Assembly: GCA_000697055.1 (NCBI GenBank)
Contig: JNDT01002056.1
Span: 1-43,868, forward strand
Source: Saksenaea vasiformis B4078
Lineage: Eukaryota; Mucoromycota; Mucoromycetes; Mucorales; Saksenaeaceae
DNA length: 43,868 bases
Reading direction: 5' to 3'
How positions within the stretch are numbered: position 1 is the first letter of the stretch; each line of letters starts with the position of its first letter. Of the stretch, positions 11,025 through 21,192 are shown one piece after another. The translations under genes were made by a program, and so were the position numbers. A model generated the notes under the pieces. It saw nothing but the letters and a program-made list of their open reading frames with translations, did no database searches and was not told the DNA's origin.

Positions 11025-11991
11025 AGAGAAAAATATCCTTTTGTCATTGTGTCTTTGTCCGCTCCTTCTTTCTTTCTTTCTTTCTTTCTTTACTGTACAA
11101 CTTTATTTCATAATCTAGCTTTTTTTTTAAGATATCTATGTAGTATGTATATGCAAATTCTATTCTTTTGTCTTCTTTTAAATTATTTTCAAAAGGAAAA
11201 AAAAAGAAAAAGAAAGAGGGATGGGCAGATTAAGGGTGAGGCTGTGAACAGCTGAGCAAAAGGCGGACAAAGAAAAGAAGAGGTCATCCTATTGACAACA
11301 ACGTGAACAAGTCATGCAGGCTAAACCAAAGCTGATGTGTCATATGGAGAAAGGGATGTCCCTTAGTGGAAAGCAACGAGTTTGTAGGAATAATTCAAAT
11401 GGGGCGCGAGTCTTGCTAAGGGGCTTTAGCAAAAAAAAAAAAAAAAAGAGGGATGATAGATTACCTCATCATCGTCCGAAAAGTATGATCAGGGCAAAGA
11501 ACAAAAAGAAGAAAGAAAGAGAGAAAGGTCAGGGGGAAAAAGAAAAAGGGATCTTCGTATATACAGATAACCCCATCCCCGGTTAATTCTCCACGTGAAC
11601 ATCAAAACCTCGAGACTTTTTGTATTTGATCGTTTCTTTCTTTTCGTCTAGCTAAATAAATATAAATTTATATATTTTCCTCTTCTCATAAAGTACGATA
11701 CAACAACAACAACAAAAGTGAGAATTCTCTTTCTTTTTCGAAAGATCTTTATAAAAGAAAATTATGTGATCTCACCAATTCATCCCTTAAGAAAAGAGAG
11801 AGAGAGACAGACTGTTGTAAGGACTTTCTAGTGATTCTATTTTACATAAGAGGAGAAAAGGTACAAGAAGTAGTAGTGCTGAAAAGAAAAAATGACAAGG
11901 GATGTTCGGAGTTTTATTCGATGTTTTCGGCCCGCTGTCACTGTAAAACAAGCTTGTCCCGAAATTTTCTTTCCTTTTCTTAACTCCACCC
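11025..11991. other. Intergenic, low-complexity
   Basis: No supported gene. It holds a (CTTT)n tract at 11064-11091, several A-rich stretches (near 11200, 11430 and 11500) and an AT-rich patch near 11650-11700. Short open frames here are made of Lys/Arg codons from A-rich DNA and are not called. Confidence 0.7.
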
Positions 11992-12352
11992 ATGTTGAAG
12001 CAGGCTGCATCGAGGGTAGCCAATGGTCGAAACACCTTTTTCCGGGTGTCACAAAAGATCCCCTCCATGGAGCATGCACGAGAGGTTGTTCGAGCGCTTC
12101 AATCGTATGGCGATCTAGTAGAATACAAGTTCATGAGGGTAACAGGTTACTCCAACATGATTTGCATCGTAACTAATTATGATTGCAAAAAAGTGTCCCG
12201 AGAGCCGACAGTATCTACGTTACGGATTTGTTGTGTACAAGAATGCAGAAAGCGCAGAACGAGTACTGAACGAACGTTTTGTCAAGATCCCTCCGGGTAT
12301 TTTCAAGACGCCTTGCGAAGTCAAAGTGGAAGCAGCGGGTTCTCGCGCTTGA
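11992..12352 (+). CDS. Small RRM-fold protein, probably mitochondrial
   Basis: Two exons, 11992-12138 and 12194-12352, give 101 aa. The 55-nt intron has a GTAACA donor, a TAACTAAT branch site and a purine-rich acceptor (AAAAAAG). Splicing joins YKFMR to a segment with YGFVVYKNAESAERVLNE, which reads like the RNP1/beta3-alpha2 part of an RNA recognition motif (GFGFVxF consensus). The preceding SMEHAREVVRALQSYGDLVE fits beta1-alpha1. The N-terminus (MLKQAASRVANGRNTFFRVS) is basic and amphipathic with no acidic residues, as in mitochondrial presequences. Unspliced, the frame degenerates after the donor, which supports the intron. Role unknown; an organellar RNA-binding or ribosome-associated factor is a guess. 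Confidence 0.65.
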
Positions 12353-12585
12353 ACAATAAAACGCCTGGTAATGAATTTTGGACCAAGAACAGCGATGTGG
12401 TTTTGGTAGCAAACTCATCTTTTTCTTCTTTGATAATGAATGACCTACGTGGCTACGTGGACGTGCCTGTCACTGCAATTAAATGTAAATGTTATCACCT
12501 CATTTGATGTTGGTATGTCCGAGGAGGATAAATAAAATGAATGGGCAGATCTGCCTCGGGTGATACTAGGGATAAAAGCTTAACA

Positions 12586-12830
12586 GGCTTTGTCCGTTTT
12601 CCAAACGGGACATGTGTGTATCATGAGCATGAACAGTTGGCGGCCGAAGCTAGAACGAGACGTTCATAGAGAAAATACAACCCGCAGCAAATCGAAAAGC
12701 TATTTGATTTAGTGATTGAAGAAGGACGAGCAGCAAAAAGGAAGCTGCGCTTATCACAAGTATAAGTGTCCGAACGGCTAAGCATTACATCACAACATAT
12801 TTTCCAGGCACATTAAGAAAGGTAGAAATT
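12586..12830 (+). mobile_element. Transposase N-terminal helix-turn-helix remnant
   Basis: A + frame from 12586 reads through GFVRFPNGTCVYHEHEQL, a TAG at 12667-12669, then KYNPQQIEKLFDLVIEEGR. After a frameshift near 12736-12745 it continues as EAALITSISVRTAKHYI. The last two blocks resemble the DNA-binding helix-turn-helix of Tc1/mariner-like DDE transposases abundant in Mucorales. The DDE catalytic domain is not seen downstream. Too short to name a family confidently. Confidence 0.5.
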
Positions 12831-13689
12831 GTTTTAAAAGAAAAAGTACAATGGAAGAAGATAGAAGGCGGAAAAAATAGAAGGCGAAAAAGCATGAAAA
12901 AAGAGAGGAGAGATTTCCAATGCCTAACGGCCACTACGTTCTATTTCGCAAGGAATCGATCAACATAGACTGTTTTCGGAACCACTATTTCCCTTACCGC
13001 AATAGACGTTTCAACCTTTTTTACAATCTTGAACTTGTTTTTATTGAGGATTTGGAGATCTACACTACATTTTCTGGTCGCTCCCGCCAAATCTCTTGAA
13101 AAGGGCGGGGCTCTAAGATACAGCGGTTTGGAATAAGAAGGGGAGCACTCCACTATTGGGGAAAGCAATAGAACAGAATCTGACATGTTATAAACAGTGT
13201 AGTATGTTTGTCACAAAGGTAACGTAAATCTGATGTAAACGTAATATACAACTAACGATAAAGCAAGTAATAGAAAACAAGCACGAATGTGCTTTCGATA
13301 AACAGATACTGAGTACGCTCCTATACCATGGGTATGAACAGAAAGAGGCCTGCCCTTTTCTTCAGTGCAATGATTTACTGCACAATTTTTGAAGGTTCCA
13401 CATGAAGGATCTTTTTCTTACTGTTTCCATTTTACAACGACCCATAAATATGCCAAGCACGGTACAAAGTCTACTTTCTATCGTAACCATTGTAAGCTGA
13501 CGTTTGCGACGTCAAAGCATGCAACGCTCTCCCGACAATAACATAAGTGTCCTAGCATGCTGGAAAAAACAAGTAAAAGTCATGTCTTCCTATGGTGCAT
13601 ACCACGCAGCCATCAGAGGCTCGTGAGGTTTAATTGAAATAAAGTTCACGTCTGCTAGAGGCGCGCAAACAAGACTTGTCCGTGGTTTA
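12831..13689. other. Unassigned stretch between two transposon remnants
   Basis: No gene recognised on either strand. An 81-codon minus frame (12941-13186) and several shorter frames have no family signal. Given the decayed elements on both sides, this is probably old mobile DNA. Confidence 0.5.
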
Positions 13690-14860
13690 TAGGGTTCAGA
13701 CATGTTCGTGGAAGGCAGCGTTTCAGGATTTGAAGAGGAAAGCGGCTGGTTCTATGACATGGATGACGTTGTTGCTGACAACTATTTGGGACACCGAGCT
13801 AGGTCTTGCCGACTTCACACAGGAAGAGGTCGAAACGAAGTTTCGTTCCCTGTGCCATCGATCCTGGCATCACACAGGCCCTTTACTGTGTCGTACGGTT
13901 CAGATAACTAACAACATGAAGTCCATCGTTGTTCAACGAACAAATATTACTGTTACACCGGCACTGCCTTGGGGCAAACAAAAAAATGGAAGCATTTGAA
14001 GAATTAAGGGAGCATTACAGCCGTCGAGACTGACCTCGCTACGGGTAAAACACACTCCATAGATCAGTATCACTGACGAGCAGATGATGTCCGCCAGCAT
14101 ACGGGCTGTATTGTTTTGCATCTTACAGACCTGACAAGGCAGACTCACGTTCTCGACGCTATCAAGGCAAACAGCGTGCTACGGAAGAAATGGTCAACAT
14201 CTTGACCCATGGGGGAAAGAAGTATAATCGTAAAAAGAGAAGGAAAAAAAAAGAAAACAAAGCAAAACTGCAAGCGGCGAAAGCAGCAACGAGAAGAAAG
14301 GCAACGAAGGAGAGGTTTTCCGATGGGAACTCCTATCAGCTTATATTCACAAAATTTTCAGGGTACCTTATCAACCAGTTTCGTCTGTACGGTCCACCTT
14401 ACAGCGGCACCGTCCACGAACATGGGAGCAAAGTCAATTGCAAGAAACAACAAAGATAACTCTGCTGGTGTTCAGTGATACAATGTTTTCGAATAACATG
14501 AACTAACAAGGGAAAGAAGAAAGGGGAGTGGTTGTTACAAAGTGCTGGAGAAAAAATCAAGGAACCTTATCGCAAGTGATAAGTTGATGAGTACAACCCG
14601 CCGTCGCAGGTCTGAATTTATCATCAACGGGAGATTATCGTATTATCGAACCTACAGTGGAGGTGCGCAATGCCTGTACTCAAAAGACAACTGAAGAAAG
14701 TGACTACAGCCGATGGTGTCGCGCATCATGATATCCAGGCTTGCGAACGTTGTAGGATACCATGGCAGTATAACATTAATGCCAGCTAAAAAAGCAGTCG
14801 AGTCTGGTCATCGGCGATTAGCAGCCTTTTCACGAGACATCACCGCTGAGAATGCGGGTT
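13690..14860 (+). mobile_element. TnpB/Fanzor-like (OrfB Zn-ribbon) nuclease remnant
   Basis: Eukaryotic TnpB relatives are RNA-guided nucleases carried by transposons. Three pieces in order on the + strand match this family. A basic block ATEEMVNILTHGGKKYN with KKRRKKK lies at 14164-14260. A segment with NFQGTLSTS lies at about 14349-14375 in another frame. A zinc-ribbon frame spans 14589-14789. In that frame EYNPPSQV is followed by TGA (14613-14615) where the first knuckle Cys is expected. The second knuckle CERC is intact at 14742-14753, and WQYNINAS replaces the usual WxRDxNA, so the final RuvC Asp is lost. At least two frameshifts and one stop make it inactive. The region 13690-13990 may be its diverged N-terminal part, but I cannot confirm that. 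No right/left end sequences or guide scaffold were identified. Confidence 0.72.
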
Positions 14861-16130
14861 TCTATCAATGGGTTTAGATATTTCTGATAGGATACACCAT
14901 ATAACCTCGGATCGTTTAACTGATGTGCTAGTTTCTAGATTTCCATACCCATAAGACATTTTGAAGCTTCCAAATATGATACTCATTACTGCGACAACCT
15001 GCGACGCTGGGGGTTTGCTTTTTGCGTCAATGAAAAACAAGGGGATGCCATCCATCGTCAGGGTTAGATGGTAAATGTGCTAGATGATGTTTCTATAAGA
15101 GTTTCTCCATTTACTAAGCCGTGAAAATGAGGTATCTTCCGAGTACAAACTCAGGTTGTTCAGCGACGTAAAAAAAAAATAAAAATAAAAAGCATTATCA
15201 GCAACGCAAATGTTGCTTCAAAAAACAGTATGGCGCTTAGCACAATAAAACAAAATGAATGAAAGAAAAAAAAAGCCACTGTTGCCATGGGGATCTGCAC
15301 GAAAAAGGAAGAAATGAAATTTAAAGAAGAGAATGTATGTCAACGGGAGCTGCATAAATAGAGCTGCGGTTTTTTTATGAACAGGACAGCACGAACGCAA
15401 TCCCTCAAAGCAAAAAAAAAAAAGTTTTACTTAATAAAAAAATGAATATTTAACTATCTATAAAAAATAGAGAAAAAGAAATGATAAAATACAATAAAAT
15501 AAAGAAGAAAAGAAAGAAAAGAAAAAAGAAAAAAAAAGAAGAAGAAAAAAAAGTAAATAGTTAAGTCATATTAATACTAATAGTCGTATATAGTGAGCGT
15601 GTGTGTGTTGGATGAACAGGGTTGCTAAGTGAGAAAATAAAAAAAAAATAAAAAAAAACCAAGCATTCCGCAAAATACAAAAAGGAGGTTAGCCCGGGGC
15701 CTTTCCTTTTACGATTATGTGCGTGCGCGGGCCATCTATTCCCAACTTTTCCCCTTCACTGAACAACATGTGTATGAATGATATGGATAAACTGAGATTC
15801 ACTCTAGTAGAGAATAGACTTGTTATGAAATGAAAAAATCCCATTTGTATTATACTTGGTATTCCCTAAAAGTAAAATAAAGGTTTTTCTTATAAGGGGA
15901 AAGAAGAAAAGGAAAGGGTTTTTGTAATATAATGACTGTTTATGGATGCAATGAACGGACCTCCAAGACACACCCACAGACCCTATCGCATCAGACAGTA
16001 GAGTCATCTTTTTTTTCTTTGGCTTTCTTTTTTGGGGGACCCACAAAATATTTCAACGACTAAATCGACATCTTTTTTTTTGTTCCCTTTTATCTTATTT
16101 AACTTTAAACCCTTCCCACTCTTTCAAATC
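14861..16130. other. Gene-poor stretch and TEAD gene promoter
   Basis: A 71-codon minus frame starting at 15055 (KPPASQVVAVMSIIFGSFKM in its middle) looks protein-like in composition. It has no family I recognise and abuts the TnpB-like remnant, so it may be more element debris. Bases 15410-15560 and 15620-15660 are strongly A-rich. The last ~120 bases before the ATG at 16131 are T/CT-rich, typical of promoters in this window. Confidence 0.55.
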
Positions 16131-17936
16131 ATGTTAGCTTGTGCTCAAGATATATTTTTTAAATCGGAACAACAACAAACTACTTCCTCTACTTCACGCG
16201 ACTCTACTACTACTACTACTACTACTCAGTTTATATCTTCTCCCAGTGCCGCTACAGCACTCCTTTCAAATAAATCCACCCTCTCTGTCATGCCAACTAC
16301 GGACTGTCAACATAAAGATAAACGCCCTAGATATACCAAGAAAGAACATGCCGTCATGACGCCCACTAATAACAAAGAAAAAGAAGAACAAGTCTGGCCT
16401 CCAGATGTAGAAGCTGCCTTTGTAGAAGGTCTAGATCTACTTAGTCAAGAAGAAAAGGGAATTAACTCTACTTTTTTCTATAGCATTGGAAACCATCCCT
16501 AAGTTAGGAAGACGCAAGATCCTTGTGAATGGAAAACCATGCGGTAAAGAAAGAAAAAAAAAACAAAAATTAGCGTGCTCTAAGAAAACCAAAAAAAAAA
16601 AAAAGAAAAACCGAGACCAATGAACTTTTCTTTTTTTTCTTTTAGGACGCAATGAACTGATCTCGGATTTTATTTTCCGTAAGACAGCCAAGATACGTAC
16701 ACGAAAACAAGTGTCTTCACACATTCAAGTTTTGAAGAATACGCGCAAAGGAGACCCTCATTGTAAGCCAGAAAGCGAATAAGAAAAAAAGAAAAAGAAA
16801 AAAAAATTGAGAAACGAACTAATCACCTAAATAAGTCATGCGACTCTTGACGGATTCTGTAGACATTGACGACGTCGACTATCCACGAAAACAATCCAAA
16901 CCAAATATCAATCGTAGAGTGCAACCTTCCGTCACTACTACAGGTCCAAACACAATCAAGATGAATAGTCTTCATTCATCGGAATCCATCTCATCCGATG
17001 AATCTTCCATGAGCTCATCTCCATCACCTGTTGATTACGTATTTGATATGATGTATGGTTGTGACCCTGCACTCTCGATGTTGGATATCAAGGATCCTTT
17101 TTATGACCTACAACAACCATTTTGGGACCCATCCCAGTTACTATCCACCACACCATCCCTACCCTCTTCCTCCTCTGCACAAAGCATGCCATCTTCTTTT
17201 GCCTCCCTCCAAGATCTCTCTGCTGATGATAAATTCAATCATTTCTTTTTTCCAACCACATCCACCCCTTCCTCTTCATCCTCGTCATCCTCTTCCAATG
17301 CCACGTCCTCTACAAGTTCTTCTTCTTCTACCATGGACTTCTCTATGCTTTCCGATATGTTCAATCCTACGCGTCATCATAGTAATAACAACAACAACAA
17401 CGGTAACCCAGGCAAATGGAAAAAATCATCCACCACGGCCTTGCGTCGATCATCTCAACTTCATACACGAAAGAATAAAAAGAAATCAGCCATGACAACC
17501 ACACCCACCATTGCGACAACAACAACAACCAATACTACTACTACTACTACTACTACTGCCATTGCTCCTACTGCGAGTGCTACGAGTGCTGCTGTCACGA
17601 CTCCTTCCTCCTCTCAACCAATGGATTTGGTTATGAAAGAACTCGAGCCACCTACCAACTTGTGTCTATGGCCTAATTATTTATGCCTGTATTTGGAATA
17701 CGCTTTGCCTTACGACCCATCGGTATGTTTCCTTCCTTGTTTTTATTTTATTACTTTTTGACCAAAAAAAAAAATCATCTATTTTAGACTCTTTCCACAC
17801 ATAATCTGGTGCAATTACCTCATTGTTATCCTAACTGCCTCACAACAGTTACCCCAGAAGTTGTTACAAAAGATAAATGCCCACCTATACATGAACTAAC
17901 GCCTGTACCGGCTGAGATTGTCTTGCTGGCCAAGGT

Positions 17937-17968
<32 letters not shown>

Positions 17969-18660
17969 GTTGGTACACGAACGTTTCTTTTCTTACACTC
18001 AATCTATTATTCTTTCTTAGATGAAACTTGACTTGAACTTAAACATTTCTGATTTTTACTTCAGTAATACCTGTTTTTTTGAATCGCGCGAACGCCGTAC
18101 AATTGAATGCACAACGACTATCTATTCTTTTGGTAACGTTGTACTGGAATCCAAAGAAATACAACAAGCTCTATGGGTGAATGAAGGAAAATACATGTAC
18201 AGTTTTGTCTATGTCAATCAATTCTTCGATGCATTTATGAAAGGCATCCGATCCCTTCAATCCTGGGAAGAAATTGACATTGCTATCAATAACCTTTGCA
18301 TTGTCCAGGTAAAAAAGAAAACGATGAAAATTGATAACACTCATTTTTTTAAAAAAAAAAAATTAGGTTTTCGAAGATATCGAATTAAAATATGGCAATC
18401 ATGCTACGGTCAACACAACCACGACAACAACAACAACAACAACAACAGCACAAGATCCTCTGTTTCTTGGTGATCTATCGCAGGACGCATTCCCAAGTAC
18501 AGAATTACCCGCGGCTCTTCTTGTGATGGTGTATGAATTTGAACGTGGAGCAGGAACAGTCGATATCTCGGCTGTAGGAGATGCTTCCACCTCCGAAAAA
18601 CTGGGTATTGGCAAGGGTCTCGATTTCCTCGGTGAGGAATCATCCAATTTGACCAACTAA
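16131..18660 (+). CDS. TEAD-type transcription factor: TEA domain plus YAP-binding-like domain
   Basis: TEA/ATTS factors bind CATTCC-like elements; in fungi (Tec1, AbaA) they control development, in animals (TEAD) they act with YAP. Exons 16131-16428, 16484-16543, 16646-16762, 16836-17722, 17788-17934, 18021-18308 and 18367-18660 join in frame to 696 aa. The TEA domain (about 88-160) reads [18 protein letters not shown], then [19 protein letters not shown], then [13 protein letters not shown]. Residues 160-420 are Ser/Thr/Asn-rich with poly-Thr and poly-Ser. Residues about 425-690 align with the Ig-like YAP-binding domain of TEADs. Landmarks are an LW...LEY start, [15 protein letters not shown] (TEAD: CSTKVCSFGKQVVE), a [11 protein letters not shown] helix, NNLCIVQVF, and a final [10 protein letters not shown] strand. 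The ATG at 16131 was chosen because earlier in-frame codons are T-rich leader. Converges with the FYVE gene. Confidence 0.93.
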
Positions 18661-19015
18661 AAACACGATTTTTACTTTCTTTTCTGTCTTTACTTGTTTT
18701 TTTTCTTTCTTTTTCTGTGTGTCGATCTTTTTCCTTTTTTTTTTCTTTTTTTTTTTTTCTTCCTTAATTACTAATCTCTTCTTTTTTGTTTTCTTCACTT
18801 CTTTTCTTTTTTTTTTTTCATTTCTCCTTACAAAATAAAAAAAATGGAAACCAATGATCTAGTATTGGAAAAGAAAAAAAGAAAGAAAAAAAAAGGATAG
18901 ATGTATGTACATATATGTCTATTGGGTTATGAGTTTTTTTCCTTTGGTATATTGTGTGATATGAACAAAGTTATACAACAACAACAATAATAATAATAAT
19001 AACAATAAAGTTTGA
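18661..19015. other. Convergent 3' flanks of the TEAD and FYVE genes
   Basis: 355 bases of T-rich then A-rich DNA between two stop codons facing each other. It contains a (TAA/CAA)n run near 18977-19008 with AATAAA at 19004-19009. The 3' UTRs must share or nearly share this space. No gene seen. Confidence 0.8.
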
Positions 19016-21192
19016 TTACCTAATGCTATTTACATTTCTTCTTCTTCCTCGAATAAGTTCCAGAAAGCACTCGTCACAGACACGACTCCATTTGCCGGAT
19101 GATCCCGTGGGTAAAAATAGCGGAAGACGATTAGAGCTATGTCGATGACATACAATACGACCGCACCTTTTTGTTTATTTTCAGTAAACCCATATGATCC
19201 CTTTCATAAAAAAGAATGTGCGCAGCCTGTTTTTCTTTTTTTTTTTTTTGTATAGTAGAATAATCAACTGAAAATGACATACCTTCGACAATGATGTTTT
19301 CTTTCGAAAAGTGAGAAAATCGTACTGCATTGTGTTTCTTTTACTTCTTTTCGATAATTGATTTGGCACCGATCTGTTTGTTCATCTTGTACCCAGTGAC
19401 GTTTAGGTAACAAAACAAATCGTGTCAACCGATCTTCTGGAAAAAGATGTAATAGGTAACGATGATGTTGAACATCTGTAACATGTCTCCTCAAAGAAGA
19501 AGAAGAAGACGACGACAACTTTGGGCGACGTGTAAGAACACCGTTCCGTCGCTTGACCATCAGTCCTCTCACCTGTGTTATCATTGCTTCTTCAGGTGCT
19601 GTGAAACCCGAACCCGCAATCACCATCTCGATCCCGTGCAGTCGTCCTTCAAATGAATGCACCAAACGGCCCGTCCCCACACCGCCGCCAACCATCATGC
19701 CTACTTCCCAACGCGTCTTTTGAACAAGATCACTTTTTCGTTCCATGTTCAAAATATCTGCAATGGTACGCCTGAAATCCCAATGCGTGTCTGCAGGATA
19801 TATCTTTCCGCTCGCTTCCTCTTTTCGTAATCTTGCCATTTTCATCTCAATATCAGCTTTTAGGTCCTCCAGCGTCTCAATCATCCACCTCTGATGTTGG
19901 AATGCCTCTTCATATTCACGGAGCCGTCTTTCATATGCTTTTTCTCGTTCCCGAAACTGTTCTCCCAGTGTCGCATCGATCGCCATCAGTTCGCGTACCT
20001 GCCGCTCTGACTCCAAAAGCTCCGTCGAAAGGCACTCCAGTTGTTCCGCACAAGTGATACAGACAGACATCAGTTCCCCAAACTGGGAACGCCATGGAGC
20101 GGACGATGAATCATCTTCGTAGCACTGCATCACAGCTGCAGTAGTGCCTTCCTCTTCCTCCTCTGACAACCGTGATTGAATCAGTGTATTGGTAGTCAAC
20201 ATCAATCTGGTAACGGGTGAACCTGACAACAGCAATGCCTCCGTAGAAGAAGAAGAAGAAGGGGATACATCCTCTTCCCGTTGGGTGATCGTCGTCGTCG
20301 TTAAACTGACGCGTCTGGTTCGAGCATCCTCATCACTCCTGGTCCCGCCATCGCCTAGTTTGTCTTGAAATAACTCACTGACATGAAACTGTTGCATCGT
20401 CCGCGTGATCCTCGTGATCTGCGCTCCAACAATTTCTAGTGCATCGATGCGCGGATCCATCATCATCGTTGCACCACCGCTGCTGCTGCAAACCTTGTTG
20501 TTGTCGTCGTCGGATGGACGCGCAATGCGGTCACTTGGAGGACTCCATGAAGACCGTTGCTGTGATTTACACACCCCATCCTTTTCTCGAAGATTCTGAG
20601 AGTCAGATAACCGTGGTTGACAACTCTCCCGTCGTTTCTTTAGTTTAGAGGAAGAATGTGCGCAATTAGACATGTTGGAAGCGCCAAATGAATTAGAAAA
20701 AGAAGAGGGGCCGTTCCGACTATGACTATTATTATTATTATTATTACCACCATCATCCTCCTCGGATAGATGGCCAGGACAACAGGATGGATTTTTAGGG
20801 GTACAATTTGGATTTGATAACGATCGAGAGAATTCTTGGCGAAGGGAAGACTGCCGCAATGCATTAGGTTGTATCGTTGTTGTCGTCGTGCTGCTGCTGC
20901 TGCTCCTCTTCGTGCGCAGTTTCTTTGCCTCCTCTATGGGAGTCGTTGGTGCTGGATACAGAAAACATGCATCGCTCGTTGTTCTCAATGAAATTGGTTT
21001 GATAAAATCCCATTTTTCAGGTTTCTAAAAAAGAAAAAAAAAAAAGGATAAGGTGTAAACGATGGGGGCGTGGGACGTAATGCCAATGACATGTCAAGAA
21101 ACCTTTAGGCCTAAGATGGCAACATCACGAAGAAGTGGATTACTCGAACCAGGTACAGATAGATAGTCTGTATAAAACGTCGAAAGCTGCAT
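19016..21192 (-). CDS. FYVE zinc-finger coiled-coil protein
   Basis: Predicted PI3P-binding endosomal/vacuolar protein of 660 aa. Exons on the minus strand are 21192-21103, 21024-19283 and 19166-19016, with introns of 78 and 116 nt. The small first exon supplies the only good ATG; the main exon opens in frame after CTTTTTTAG. Residues 45-330 are low-complexity (Ser, Asn, Asp runs), about 343-433 are strongly coiled coil (ERQVRELMAIDATLGEQF...), and about 573-655 form the FYVE finger. The finger has WVQDEQ, RKHHCRRCGRIVCHRH (split by the second intron) and RVCDEC. The sixth ligand is His instead of Cys (C-x2-H). Oddity: the first Cys pair, normally C-x2-C, is separated by 13 residues (CQ...QC) with no canonical intron to remove the excess. 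Overall architecture resembles Vac1/rabenosyn-like fungal FYVE proteins, but I cannot name the orthologue. Confidence 0.9.

Noticed and set aside
14190..14459. An 89-codon Lys-rich frame as an independent gene.
   Set aside because: It is the central piece of the TnpB/Fanzor-like remnant and continues in other frames.
19329..19373. A 45-nt GT-AG intron in the FYVE finger.
   Set aside because: Removing it would delete both first cysteines and damage the domain rather than restore C-x2-C.
21134..21145. GGTTCGAGT on the minus strand as a tRNA B box.
   Set aside because: It lies inside the first FYVE exon, and there is no A box or cloverleaf around it.
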